A DNA stretch of 64,000 bases from Alphaproteobacteria bacterium (GTDB taxonomy: Bacteria > Pseudomonadota > Alphaproteobacteria > DSM-16000 > Inquilinaceae). This document shows positions 23,950 to 32,731 of this stretch, one piece after another; position 1 is the first letter of the stretch; each line of letters begins with the position of its first letter. The stretch is taken from the NCBI GenBank assembly GCA_028277405.1, contig JANQGH010000069.1, forward strand, positions 1-64,000. Direction: 5' to 3'. Position numbers and translations under genes: made by a program. The notes beneath the pieces are model-generated. The model was given only the letters and a program-made list of their open reading frames with translations, did not search any database and was not told the DNA's origin.

Positions 23950-25350
23950 TTAGTGGACGGGCATTGATCGAGGCCCTGCCCCCTGATCCGGCGGCCGGGC
24001 GGCGGCGCCACGCTCCATCGAAAACCAGGCATTCACGGTGGCGGCCAGGAGAAATCCGCCGGTCACGAAAAACACGACCTGGAAAGAACCGGTCGTGACG
24101 TAAAGCATGCTGGACAGCGACATCCCGACAGTGCTGCCCAAGAGGCGCGTCAATCCCACGACACCGCCGGCTTGGCCCTGACTTTCGGTGGGCACGGCGT
24201 TCATCATCTCGCGCGCGCTCGGTATATAGGCCAGCGACAGGGCGCCGCCCCATAGCAAGAGCCCAGGGGCAAAAAGCCAGTAGCTTTGCCAGGGGGCCGA
24301 AAAGCCCAGCCAGAGAAGCGCGAGGGTTGTCAGCGCCACGCCGGCAAGCGCCGGTCCGCGTGTCCCATACCGATCGGCGAGCCAGCCCGCCGGTGTTGAC
24401 GCAATCGGCGACGCGCCGACCGAAACGAGCAGGGCTAGCCCGGCAATCAAGGGATCCATCCCCAGCGTCGTCTGCAGGTAGAGCGCGGCGTAGACGACAA
24501 TCGCAAGCTTGCTCATCTGACCGGTGAAGATGATCAGATTGCATGCCGTAAAGGTCGCATTGCGAAACAGTCCGAGATCGACGAGCGGGTCTAGCCGCTT
24601 CCGCTCGGCCAGGACGAAGAGGGCGAGGCCGAGAAGCCCCCCGGCAAACAGCCCGAGGATCAGAGGCGTGGCCCAGCCCCATTCCTGTCCCTGCATGATG
24701 GCCAGGATCAGCATGCACAGGCCGGCGACGAGCAGCACGAAACCGCGGACATCGAACTTGCTTCGCGTCACCGCCCTCGCCGGCTCGATCCAGGTCGCCA
24801 GAATGACGACCGCGCTGAACATCAGGACGGGCAGATTGATCCAGAAGATCCAAGGCCAGGAGACGAACTGAATGATGGCGCCCCCCACCAGCGGACCGGC
24901 CGCCAAGAAGGCCAGGCAAACGGCGCCGAAGAAGCCGACCGCGAGGCCGCGCTGGATCTTCGGAAAGGCCACCGTCACCATGGCCAGCGCGGTTGGGAAG
25001 ATGCCGGCCGCGCCGACGCCCTGGATGCATCGGGCGACGATCATCCACGTGCCGCTCTCGGCGAACCCTGCCCCGAGAGAGCCGAGCCCGAAGATCACAT
25101 GGGCGCCAAGAACCAGGTTTCTAAGCCCGATCATGTCGCCCAGCTTGCCGGCAGCGGCGATCAGGCAAGCAAAAACAAGCAGGTAAGCACTAACAATCCA
25201 ATGCGAGCCGGTAAGCGACATGCCGAGATCGGATTGCAAGGTCGGCAGAGCCAGGCCGACGACGCTCTCGTCAAGGAGGATCAGACCCGTTCCGAGGCTG
25301 ATCGCGACCAGGAACCACCATCGTCCGCGCGTCTCATCGATCCTGCGCAT
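23950..25350 (-). CDS. MFS transporter, DHA2 (EmrB/QacA-like) family
   Basis: A 466-residue transporter with about 14 hydrophobic helices. The first helix has the DHA2 motif ILLDESVVGLALPTLQSDL, followed by motif A-like GKLGDMIGLRN and CIQGVGAAGIFPTALAMV. It is expected to export drugs or other hydrophobic compounds with proton antiport. AAGGACGG precedes ATG 25350. Downstream, after 50 bases, lies the convergent TRAP-type binding protein. No regulator is adjacent. Confidence 0.88.
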   Translation of the reverse strand: MRRIDETRGRWWFLVAISLGTGLILLDESVVGLALPTLQSDLGMSLTGSHWIVSAYLLVFACLIAAAGKLGDMIGLRNLVLGAHVIFGLGSLGAGFAESGTWMIVARCIQGVGAAGIFPTALAMVTVAFPKIQRGLAVGFFGAVCLAFLAAGPLVGGAIIQFVSWPWIFWINLPVLMFSAVVILATWIEPARAVTRSKFDVRGFVLLVAGLCMLILAIMQGQEWGWATPLILGLFAGGLLGLALFVLAERKRLDPLVDLGLFRNATFTACNLIIFTGQMSKLAIVVYAALYLQTTLGMDPLIAGLALLVSVGASPIASTPAGWLADRYGTRGPALAGVALTTLALLWLGFSAPWQSYWLFAPGLLLWGGALSLAYIPSAREMMNAVPTESQGQAGGVVGLTRLLGSTVGMSLSSMLYVTTGSFQVVFFVTGGFLLAATVNAWFSMERGAAARPPDQGAGPRSMPVH

Positions 25351-25420
25351 CGCCGTCCTTAGCTTCGATGATGACTTGCGTTCGATCGAACCGAACGCCG
25401 GTCTTCCGATTTGCGTGAAG

Positions 25421-26449
25421 TTAGTACAACACCCCGTCGATCGGCTTGATCGGCGGTGGAACGTCGTCGGCGTTCAGCATCTGTTTCAGGTCGATCTCGA
25501 TCAGGCGGCATAGGGTGGAGATCGGCACGTCGGTGACGCCACCCTCGAACGGGTCCTCGACACTGTCGCTGACCTTTTCCATCAAATAGAAGATCCAGGA
25601 GATCAGCATCGAGAACGGCACGAGGGTCAGCATGAATTCATGCTGCAGGATCGTCGACAGATTGGCATCGGCGATCGACGCCTCGAAGATCTCGACGAAG
25701 GCCAGCGGCAGCATGACGATGAAGGCCCAGGTGAACGCCAGTCCGAAATTGGCGATCTGCCGCGGAAACGGCGTGTTCTTGATGCGCTCGCAGCTTCCTT
25801 GCGCAAAATAGAAGTCTCTCAGGCTCGACATCATCTCGACGTGCCGATAGCTGTCCAGAAACCCGCCCTCGGCGAGCTGCCGCAGCCGGTCGCCCTGGCG
25901 CCGCAGCAGATGCGTCGCCGGATTGGCAAACCCGTCGATCTCGTCCGCCTCCGCCTCGGACAAGTGACGCCGAAAGCTGTCCGGCGTCTGATGATAATCG
26001 TGATGCTCAAATACCCGGCGGTGATCAAAGACGCGGGTGGCAGCGGACTCTTTCAGGCGGGTCGACTTGCGCAATTGAAAGGCGAGAGCGTTGACCCAGG
26101 CCAGGTGCCTTTCGATCAGTTCCCTCTGAACAGTCGGATCGACGGGCCGGCCCTCGGCATAGATCAAGTTTAAGACGTAGTTACCCCAACTGCGGCTGCC
26201 GTTGATGATGTCGCCCCAGACCAGCCGTGCCTCCCACCAGCGGCTATAGGCCGACTGGCTCTTGAAGCCGAGATAGAGCGAGACGGCAATGCCGATGGTC
26301 GTGACCGGCGCGACGGGCAGGCCGACGGCCTGGATGCCCTCGAACTCGCGCAGATAGACAACCAGCAAGGCCCACAGCCCGACCAGCAGCAAAAACCGCC
26401 AGGAATCATGAAACAGATGCCACGGGTTGATGCCCCGACGGACATACAT
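25421..26449 (-). CDS. Bestrophin-like (UPF0187) anion channel
   Basis: A 342-residue bacterial bestrophin homologue. The N-terminal region has hydrophobic helices and the family motif LYLGFKSQSAYSRWWEARLVWG, with NYV and later AFIVMLPLAF as the pore-lining and second membrane region. The C-terminal PFEGGVTDVPISTLCRLIEID is the conserved cytosolic end (the D-P-F-E-x-x-x-x-D signature). Bestrophins form pentameric channels for chloride or bicarbonate. Its ATG overlaps the stop of the carbonic anhydrase gene by one base (TGATG), so the two are translationally coupled, which favours bicarbonate as the physiological ion. Confidence 0.9.
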   Translation of the reverse strand: MYVRRGINPWHLFHDSWRFLLLVGLWALLVVYLREFEGIQAVGLPVAPVTTIGIAVSLYLGFKSQSAYSRWWEARLVWGDIINGSRSWGNYVLNLIYAEGRPVDPTVQRELIERHLAWVNALAFQLRKSTRLKESAATRVFDHRRVFEHHDYHQTPDSFRRHLSEAEADEIDGFANPATHLLRRQGDRLRQLAEGGFLDSYRHVEMMSSLRDFYFAQGSCERIKNTPFPRQIANFGLAFTWAFIVMLPLAFVEIFEASIADANLSTILQHEFMLTLVPFSMLISWIFYLMEKVSDSVEDPFEGGVTDVPISTLCRLIEIDLKQMLNADDVPPPIKPIDGVLY

Positions 26450-27117
26450 CAGCCGCTGATCCCGACATGCTTGGCCGTGTATTCGATTTCGGGCGCGTCC
26501 GTCTTCTGGTCCAGATCCTCCGTCTTTTCGCTATGGGCGCAAAGTCCGCGAAGAATGCCGTCCTTCAGGTCGTAGACCCAGCCATGGACCGACAAGGCCT
26601 GCCCGCGCCGCCAGGCATCGCGCACGATCGTGGTGCGGCAGACATTGTAGACCTGCTCGATCACGTTCAGTTCACACAGCAGGTCGACCGCGGCCTGTTC
26701 GTCGGGCAGGTCGTGAAAGGCGTCGAGATGCTTGCGCCGAACGTCCTGGATGTGCCGCAGCCAGTTGTCGATCAAGCCGTGATCGTCCTTCGACATCGAC
26801 GCCTGGACGCCGCCGCAGCCGTAATGGCCGCAGACGATGATGTGCTTCACCTTCAAGACGTCGACGGCATATTGGATGACCGACAGACAGTTCAGGTCCG
26901 ACGACACCACCACGTTGGCGATGTTGCGGTGAACGAAGACCTCGCCCGGCGGCAGGTCGATGATCTGGTTGGCCGGCACCCGGCTGTCGGCACAGCCGAT
27001 CCAAAGGATCTCCGGCTTCTGCTGCTTGGACAGCCGGCTGAAGAATTCCGGATCGTCTTCCTTGATGCGCTCGGCCCAAGCGCGGTTGCGTTCGAACAGG
27101 TTGGTCAGTTCCACCAT
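26449..27117 (-). CDS. can: Beta-carbonic anhydrase
   Basis: A 222-residue beta-class carbonic anhydrase, which interconverts CO2 and bicarbonate with zinc. The ligands are visible: Cys42 and the Asp44-Arg46 dyad in IGCADSRVP, and His98 and Cys101 in VCGHYGCGG. The length fits the E. coli Can type. GAGGG lies before ATG 27117. It is the first gene of a two-gene operon with a bestrophin-like channel. The protein is predicted to be cytoplasmic, supplying bicarbonate for carboxylation or exchange through the channel. Confidence 0.95.
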   Translation of the reverse strand: MVELTNLFERNRAWAERIKEDDPEFFSRLSKQQKPEILWIGCADSRVPANQIIDLPPGEVFVHRNIANVVVSSDLNCLSVIQYAVDVLKVKHIIVCGHYGCGGVQASMSKDDHGLIDNWLRHIQDVRRKHLDAFHDLPDEQAAVDLLCELNVIEQVYNVCRTTIVRDAWRRGQALSVHGWVYDLKDGILRGLCAHSEKTEDLDQKTDAPEIEYTAKHVGISG

Positions 27118-27274
27118 TGGCCAGCCCTCGGCTGTTTTCCGGACAGCCTAGCTCAGCCGGCGCCGGCTGCAACCTTGTCTTGACGATGCCCCCTTTTGCC
27201 GGCAAGCAGCGCTGCCGCCCGAAGACGGGCATCTGATGGAGTTTGGCGCGTTGGCAGCACGCAAAGAGCATGGC

Positions 27275-28519
27275 ATGTCCCGCAAGGTGGTCGCCGCCAG
27301 CTCCGGCAATGTCCTTGAGTGGTACGACTTCACCGCCTACGGCTTCTTGGCGCCGATCATCGGCAGCGTCTTCTTTCCGTCCGCCGACCCGGTCGCGTCC
27401 CTGCTGGCATCGTTCGGGGCGTTGGCGGCCGGCTACGCGGCGCGGCCCGTCGGCAGCATCATTTTCGGGCATGTCGGCGATCGCATCGGTCGTAAGCCGG
27501 CGCTGCTGATCTCGGTCTTCATTATGGGCTGCGGCACGCTGGCGATCGGCCTGCTGCCAACGTATGCCCAGATCGGCATCGCCAGCCCGATCATCCTGGT
27601 GGTCCTGCGCTGCGTGCAGGGCATTTCGGTCGCCGGCGAGTATGCAAGTTCCGGCGTTCTGCTGACCGAATCGTCGCGACCCAAGCAGCGCGGTCTGATC
27701 GGCAGTTGGATCGTCTTCGGCATGACCGGCGGCTGCCTTCTCGGGTCGGGCGTGTCGGCGCTGGCAAGCAACGTGCTGGGCCAGGAGGCCATGCAGGAAT
27801 GGGGCTGGCGGCTGCCGTTCCTGTTCGGCTCCGTCATTGCCGTGTTCAGCTTGATCCTGCGCTGGCACCTGACCGAGTCACCGGTCATGACGGCCAGAGC
27901 ACGGGCCGAGTCGTCACCCATCACAACGGCCATCCGCACCCAGTGGCGGCCGATGCTTAAGATCATCGGGATCGTGCTGCCGACCGGCATTGGCTACTTT
28001 CTGATCTTCGTCTACGCGGCCTCTTACCTGACCGACCAGATGCACTTCACCACGGCCCAGGCGCTGGACATCAGCACCATCAGCCTGGTGGTGTTCGCCT
28101 GCATCGCGCCCATCTCCGGCTATCTGTCGGACCGGTTCGGCCGCAAGCCGGTGATGTACGTGACCTTGATCGGCACGCTGGTGCTGGCCTGGCCGCTCTG
28201 GACCCTGATGCACGAGCAGAGCCTGGCACTGATCTTCGTCGGCCAGGTCGTGCTCGCGGCACTCAACGGCATCGGCTGGGCGATGACCATACCGATGATG
28301 GTCGAACTCTTGCCGGCCAAGGTGCGGGTCAGCGCCGTCGCCATGAGCTACAACATCTGCCTGGCCGTGTTCGGCGGCACCACGCCCTGGGTTGCAACCT
28401 ATCTGGTCGAGCGCACATCGCTCGACTACGCGCCGGTCATCTACTGGATGGCGGCCGCGGTGATCGCATTCGTGATCGTTCTCAAACTGCCCGAGATGGC
28501 GCGCAAACCGTTGCCGTAA
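27275..28519 (+). CDS. MFS transporter, metabolite:H+ symporter (MHS) family
   Basis: A 414-residue transporter with 12 helices. The N-terminus ASSGNVLEWYDFTAYGFLAP is the MHS hallmark; motif A is GHVGDRIGRKPAL and its second-half repeat is GYLSDRFGRKPVM. VRCVQG-like LRCVQGISVAGEYA follows. MHS members import dicarboxylates, betaines or aromatic acids with protons. I chose ATG 27275 after AAAGAG; ATG 27236 would add 13 residues. The gene is divergent from the carbonic anhydrase operon. The substrate is not predictable. Confidence 0.88.
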   Translation: MSRKVVAASSGNVLEWYDFTAYGFLAPIIGSVFFPSADPVASLLASFGALAAGYAARPVGSIIFGHVGDRIGRKPALLISVFIMGCGTLAIGLLPTYAQIGIASPIILVVLRCVQGISVAGEYASSGVLLTESSRPKQRGLIGSWIVFGMTGGCLLGSGVSALASNVLGQEAMQEWGWRLPFLFGSVIAVFSLILRWHLTESPVMTARARAESSPITTAIRTQWRPMLKIIGIVLPTGIGYFLIFVYAASYLTDQMHFTTAQALDISTISLVVFACIAPISGYLSDRFGRKPVMYVTLIGTLVLAWPLWTLMHEQSLALIFVGQVVLAALNGIGWAMTIPMMVELLPAKVRVSAVAMSYNICLAVFGGTTPWVATYLVERTSLDYAPVIYWMAAAVIAFVIVLKLPEMARKPLP

Positions 28520-28532
28520 GCAAGGGACCCCG

Positions 28533-29009
28533 CTATTCGAGTGCGGCGAACGCCACGGCAGGAATCTCGTCGACGAACAGAATGATCTGATCGCCCGCAC
28601 CGGGCATATCGCCCTCCAGCGGCACCATGCTGATGGTCATGCGCGTGTTGTCCAACGCGACGTCGGTCATCTCGATGATCTTGGTGTCCAGATCGTCGCG
28701 CACGGCGGAGGCAACGGCGGCGTTGGGCGGGTTGTCGACGAAAAACCCGTCCTCGCCCCAGGCCGCCGCCACGAAGTCCTCAAGATCGACCAGGGACACA
28801 TCCCGCTGCGGCCGGTCGGTGAACGCGATGATGTTCGGGTTGGCGTCGACGACGATGCTGCCGTCTGCCACCTCGATCATCTGGCCGTGGATCACGGCCA
28901 GCCATTGGGCATCGGACGCATTAACCTCTTGCGCAAAGGCGGCCCCGGCGATGACGGCGGACACCGCCAACGCCACGGCCGGCTTTGCAAGGAACAGGTC
29001 TGTTCGCAC
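28533..29009 (-). CDS. Secreted hypothetical protein (158 aa)
   Basis: I do not recognise a family. The product has a signal peptide (ALAVSAVIAGAAFA, cleavage before QEVNA) and an acidic mature domain of about 135 residues with alternating strands and helices. The sequence contains IEVADGSIVVDANP and LVDLEDFVAAAWG. The start is GTG 29009, fixed by AGGAGG at 29017-29022 seven bases upstream. A longer frame with ATG 29054 lies upstream of that site. It lies convergent to the MHS transporter by 13 bases. A periplasmic location is inferred. Confidence 0.65.
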   Translation of the reverse strand: MRTDLFLAKPAVALAVSAVIAGAAFAQEVNASDAQWLAVIHGQMIEVADGSIVVDANPNIIAFTDRPQRDVSLVDLEDFVAAAWGEDGFFVDNPPNAAVASAVRDDLDTKIIEMTDVALDNTRMTISMVPLEGDMPGAGDQIILFVDEIPAVAFAALE

Positions 29010-29016
29010 GGGCGGT

Positions 29017-29022
29017 CCTCCT
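29017..29022 (-). promoter_or_regulatory. Shine-Dalgarno fixing a GTG start
   Basis: AGGAGG on the minus strand lies seven bases before GTG 29009. It makes this GTG, and not the upstream ATG 29054, the likely start of the secreted protein. Confidence 0.65.
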
Positions 29023-29082
29023 TGCAAAGGACTATAGCACTTGAGCGCCGCCAATACCCGCGAGACGAGACCTTTTTGTCGG

Positions 29083-30147
29083 CTAGTCGAGGCCTGGATC
29101 GGAGAGGGCCCTTTTGTGCTTCATCACGTCCTTGACCATCCGACCGAAGGCGCGCCCTCGGGCACGGCGCTCCGCCAAGGTCGATGAGTTGAACGCGTCC
29201 TCCGCCTGCAGCTTTCGGTATCGTTTCAACCGATCGGGATCGAGACTGCCATCCTCAATCGCGGCACGAACCGCGCAGCCCGGCTCCGTCTCATGCCGGC
29301 AGTCGGTGAAACGGCATGATTGCGTCAAGGCGACAACGTCCTCGAAAACGCCGTCAACGCCGGCGGCGACGTCGGCAAGTTGCAGTTCGCGCATGCCCGG
29401 CGTGTCCAACAGCCAGCCCCCCGCGCTCAGCCGATGCATTGAGCGTCCCGTGGTCGTATGCCGGCCCTTGGCGTCGTCCTCTCGGATGCCCTTGGTGTCC
29501 TGAACATCCTGGCCGGTGAGCGTGTTGACCAAGGTGGACTTGCCGACACCGGACGAGCCAACCAGGGCCACCGTCTGGCCGCGACCACACCAGGGCAGAA
29601 GCGTCTCGGCGGCGTGACCATCGCGCGCGTCCAGCGTCTCGATCAACAGGCCCGGCGACAGGGCGCTGGCGCGTTGGCGGTAATCGTCGACGTCGTCGGC
29701 GAGATCGGCCTTGGTCAGGACCAGCAGCGGCGTCACCTCAGCCTCGTGCGCCAAGGCCAGATAGCGTTCGATGCGCGCCGGGTTGAAGTCCTGGTTGCAG
29801 GACGACATGACGAACAGCGTATCGACATTGGCCGCAATCAGTTGCACGCGGCGGTCGCTGCCGGCCGCCTTGCGCTTGAAGACGCTCGTGCGATCCAGCA
29901 GGCGGCGCGGCATGTGGGTGGTTCGATCCAGCAACAGCCAGTCGCCGACGGTCGGCCGGTCTTCGTCGTCAGGACCGTCGAGGGTGGCGATCCGGCCACT
30001 GAACGCCGGCTGCGCAACATCGAGGCCGCCGCGATGGACCGCGAGAACGCGTGCGGGTAGCGTGGCATCGAACTCGTCGATGCCGACTTGAGATTGAAAA
30101 AAGGGTGTCCAGCCATAGTCGGCCAGATCGTCTGTCTGATGTGTCAT
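29083..30147 (-). CDS. rsgA: Ribosome small subunit-dependent GTPase A
   Basis: A 354-residue circularly permuted GTPase that helps mature the 30S subunit. An OB-fold-like N-terminal part (about 25-105) is followed by the permuted GTPase in the order G4 (LTKADL, 144-149), G1 (GSSGVGKSTL, 197-206), G3 (LLDTPGMREL, 247-255). The C-terminal zinc finger has Cys278, Cys283, His285 and Cys291, spaced as in RsgA. The N-terminus is longer than usual. GAGAG precedes ATG 30147. It is monocistronic. Confidence 0.95.
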   Translation of the reverse strand: MTHQTDDLADYGWTPFFQSQVGIDEFDATLPARVLAVHRGGLDVAQPAFSGRIATLDGPDDEDRPTVGDWLLLDRTTHMPRRLLDRTSVFKRKAAGSDRRVQLIAANVDTLFVMSSCNQDFNPARIERYLALAHEAEVTPLLVLTKADLADDVDDYRQRASALSPGLLIETLDARDGHAAETLLPWCGRGQTVALVGSSGVGKSTLVNTLTGQDVQDTKGIREDDAKGRHTTTGRSMHRLSAGGWLLDTPGMRELQLADVAAGVDGVFEDVVALTQSCRFTDCRHETEPGCAVRAAIEDGSLDPDRLKRYRKLQAEDAFNSSTLAERRARGRAFGRMVKDVMKHKRALSDPGLD

Positions 30148-30530
30148 TGCTCTCGATCGTCTGGGCCCTCCGGCATTCGCGCCGGCGGCCAGGTTTTGGC
30201 GAATCGCGATGTGGGGCGCGGCCGGATGCCGGCGGCGGCCACACGGGGCCTCGACTGGTCGAGAGGGGTTCCGGCGTCAGACGCGACGCGTCGGCTTAAA
30301 CGATGGAGAAAAAGCGCGGACGCAAACGGTCAGGCGCTGGCGCTCCCGCAGCCAGCGAGGCCAACAAACACGACAATCATGAAGTCCCTCCTGCTCGCTG
30401 GTGGGTGAGTGCGCCAGATATAGGCCCTTGCCCGGCGCCGCGCAAGCCAGGACGAAGATCGTGTTTTCGATCCGCGTCGGCGTCGCTTAAGGTCGGCTCA
30501 GCGCCAGCCCTTACATGAAAGGTTCTGCCC
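30148..30530. other. Non-coding interval between rsgA and the LprI-like gene
   Basis: About 380 bases of divergent intergenic DNA. It contains 8-bp arms CCAGCGAG (30352-30359) and CTCGCTGG (30394-30401) enclosing a 34-base loop, of unknown meaning. A small open frame at 30303-30518 has poor protein character. The promoters of rsgA and the LprI-like gene should lie here. Confidence 0.4.
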
Positions 30531-30890
30531 ATGATCCGCGCCCTCGCAACCATCGCCATTGCGACAGGCCTCGTCGCCGCCCCCGGGCAATCCGCGACCG
30601 CGGCAAGCTTCGACTGTTCGCAGGCCGAAGCGCCCGACGAAATCGCCGTGTGCGACAATGCGGATCTGTCGGCGCTCGACAGCGAAATGGGTGGGTTGTG
30701 GTATGCCTACAATCTGCTGCCCTTTCTGATGGGCGAAAGCGGCAATCGGCATGACGAGGCCGAGGCCTTCCTGCATCAGCGAAGCCAGTGCGGTTCAGAC
30801 GTCTCGTGTCTCACTCAGGCCTATCAGGCACGCATCACGACCCTGCGCCAGGACCTGCAGTCAGGCATACAGGAGCTTTGCCACAACTAG
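30531..30890 (+). CDS. LprI-like (DUF1311) secreted protein, first copy
   Basis: A 119-residue protein with a signal peptide (LATIAIATGLVAAPGQSATA) and a small four-cysteine domain. The pattern FDCSQAEAPDEIAVCDNADLSALD followed by RSQCGSDVSCLTQAYQARI is the LprI/DUF1311 layout (C-E-x-C near the start, C-x4-C-L-x3-Y near the end). Mycobacterial LprI inhibits lysozyme; most relatives are untested. The mature protein should be periplasmic with two disulfides. A second member lies at 52336-52734 and an MliC-like lipoprotein at 33470-33871. Confidence 0.75.
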   Translation: MIRALATIAIATGLVAAPGQSATAASFDCSQAEAPDEIAVCDNADLSALDSEMGGLWYAYNLLPFLMGESGNRHDEAEAFLHQRSQCGSDVSCLTQAYQARITTLRQDLQSGIQELCHN

Positions 30891-30905
30891 CCTGACCCCG
30901 GCTTA

Positions 30906-31670
30906 ATGCGGCGTGGTAGTTCGGCGTGGAGCATGAAAGACCGGCAGCGAAAGGCAGCCATGGACAAACCCATCCTGACGCAAGCAAAGGCCGACTACTG
31001 GAACAGGCCGCTGTTTTGCATCGGCATGCCCCGTTCGGGGACCTCGATGGCAATGGGGGTGCTGGCGGCCTGCGGCCTTTGGATCGGCACCATGCGACCG
31101 CCGACGCCGCAGAATCCGAAGGGCTTTTACGAGAACTATCGCCTCGAACGGCGCATTGCGGAAGTCTGCCTCGGCCTGGCCGGCGCCGACCCCAACGGCG
31201 TGAACCCGCTGCCAAAGCTCAGCGCGTTCAAGAACTTCCCCAGCATTCGCAACCTCGCGGACTTCGAACTGCGCGGCGACGGCTACGCTGGCGACATCCC
31301 CTGGGGCTTCAAGAGTACCAAGATGACGCTGTCCTGGCCCATCTGGGCACGCGCCTTTCCAAAGGCACGATGGCTGATCGTCCGGCGGCCGGCGGACCAG
31401 GTCGTCAGTTCATGTTTGCGAACGCCGTTCCTGCGGGTGCGCTCGGCAAATCCGAAATTCTGGCAATCCAGCGTCGCCGTCTATCAACAGCGCATCGATC
31501 AGCTAAAGGCCTCAGGCCTGGCCTATGACGAGCTTTGGTCAACCGACATCCTGGAAGGCCATGGCGCCCCGCTTCGACCGATCGCCGACAAGCTCGGGCT
31601 CATCTGGAAGGATGAGCAGGTGCGGACCTTCATCGAACCCAGCTATTGGGGTGGAACCGAAGCGCACTAA
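30906..31670 (+). CDS. Sulfotransferase-like protein
   Basis: A 254-residue PAPS-dependent sulfotransferase homologue. The 5'-phosphosulfate loop is FCIGMPRSGTSMAMG (about 37-51), and the 3'-phosphate motif is ARWLIVRRPADQVVSS with Arg and Ser. The fold ends with short helices; the protein is shorter than many family members but keeps both PAPS-binding elements. In-frame starts at 30933 (after GTGGAG) or 30960 are alternatives, since the first residues look unstructured. It lies 15 bases after the LprI-like gene. The acceptor is unknown. Confidence 0.8.
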   Translation: MRRGSSAWSMKDRQRKAAMDKPILTQAKADYWNRPLFCIGMPRSGTSMAMGVLAACGLWIGTMRPPTPQNPKGFYENYRLERRIAEVCLGLAGADPNGVNPLPKLSAFKNFPSIRNLADFELRGDGYAGDIPWGFKSTKMTLSWPIWARAFPKARWLIVRRPADQVVSSCLRTPFLRVRSANPKFWQSSVAVYQQRIDQLKASGLAYDELWSTDILEGHGAPLRPIADKLGLIWKDEQVRTFIEPSYWGGTEAH

Positions 31671-31732
31671 CTCCTAAGAAACCCGATCTTTCCTCCCCGC
31701 CGATAGACCGACAACAGCTATTCCGCGAAGTC

Positions 31733-32731
31733 TCAGTAGGCTCTGCCATCGCCGTCTCGGTTCAGCCGGCCTTCAAGCAGTTCGCGAAGATCGGGGTCGA
31801 ACGTTGCGTTATGCCAGCCCTCTGAAACGCTTAACATGTCTGCAAACTGCTCCAGCTGCCCATCCGCAAGCCGAACTCCAGTGAAGTTGGCACCCGTCAA
31901 AATGGCCCCTCGAAACGCATCAGACGGCATGCTTCTGAAAGTGGCTCCTCGAAAATCGCTGTCCGTAAGATCGCTGTTCTGAAAGGACACATTGTGAAGA
32001 AAAGAAGAACCGAAATCCGAATCCACAAGCATAGTTGAAAAGAAATCAGTATCATCGATTCTCGACTGATTAAAAATAGATCTCTGTAAATTAGTTATAA
32101 AGAATGTTAGATTCGACAAATTGGTCTCGCGCAAGTCAGCGCCGTACATAGGGCTTCGCCCAATATAGACATCCTTTATTGAAACGCCGGCAAGATTGGC
32201 CTGTGCCGCCGAAATATTGTTGAGCTCTGTCGCTTCCAGCCGGACCTCACGCAGGTCCGCGCCGTTGAGCGTTGCTCCATCAAGGCTTGCGCCCTCTAAC
32301 CGAACCCCGCGCAGGTCTGCGCCGTTGAGAATCGCATCGTCGAGGTTTGCCTGGGAGAAATCAGACCATCTGAGGTCCTCGCCTCCCAAATCGATGGCTC
32401 CAAAGTACCCATCGGACCCGTCGGTTCCCCGTAGATCAATCTCTTGCGTGGCAAGATACTGGAGAGCCTCGAGTCGACCGCCACCCGAAGAGTTCAACAA
32501 CGACCAGGCCGCCCTGACCTCGGCCTGGTGTCTCTCGGCAAAGCCAAAGAGCCAAACGAGCAAAGCAACCACAATGGTAAGGCGCCCCGCATATTCAAGG
32601 ATCCTAAAGACCGCCAGGCGCCCCACCCAATCGGCGAATACCTCCAGTTTCAATTCAATCCAAATAAATGGGCGCACGTACCAAGATGATTTGGAAAAAA
32701 AGGCTTTTGAACCTGGCATATTTGTCGTCAT
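31733..32731 (-). CDS. Membrane-anchored pentapeptide-repeat protein
   Basis: A 332-residue protein with one hydrophobic segment (about residues 48-66) followed by a long right-handed beta-helix of A(D/N)LXX repeats (about 110-290). The repeats are regular at LDDAILNGADLRGVRLEGAS and later ILTGANFTGVRLA. The C-terminus is short and acidic. Pentapeptide proteins mimic nucleic acid or serve as scaffolds; membrane-anchored ones are of unknown role. Codon use and base composition are visibly less G+C-rich than the surroundings, as is the DNA upstream, suggesting acquisition. Confidence 0.85.
   Translation of the reverse strand: MTTNMPGSKAFFSKSSWYVRPFIWIELKLEVFADWVGRLAVFRILEYAGRLTIVVALLVWLFGFAERHQAEVRAAWSLLNSSGGGRLEALQYLATQEIDLRGTDGSDGYFGAIDLGGEDLRWSDFSQANLDDAILNGADLRGVRLEGASLDGATLNGADLREVRLEATELNNISAAQANLAGVSIKDVYIGRSPMYGADLRETNLSNLTFFITNLQRSIFNQSRIDDTDFFSTMLVDSDFGSSFLHNVSFQNSDLTDSDFRGATFRSMPSDAFRGAILTGANFTGVRLADGQLEQFADMLSVSEGWHNATFDPDLRELLEGRLNRDGDGRAY

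Noticed and set aside
30303..30518. 71-codon open frame between rsgA and the LprI-like gene
   Set aside because: No ribosome site, low-complexity Arg/Pro/Ser composition and no family.
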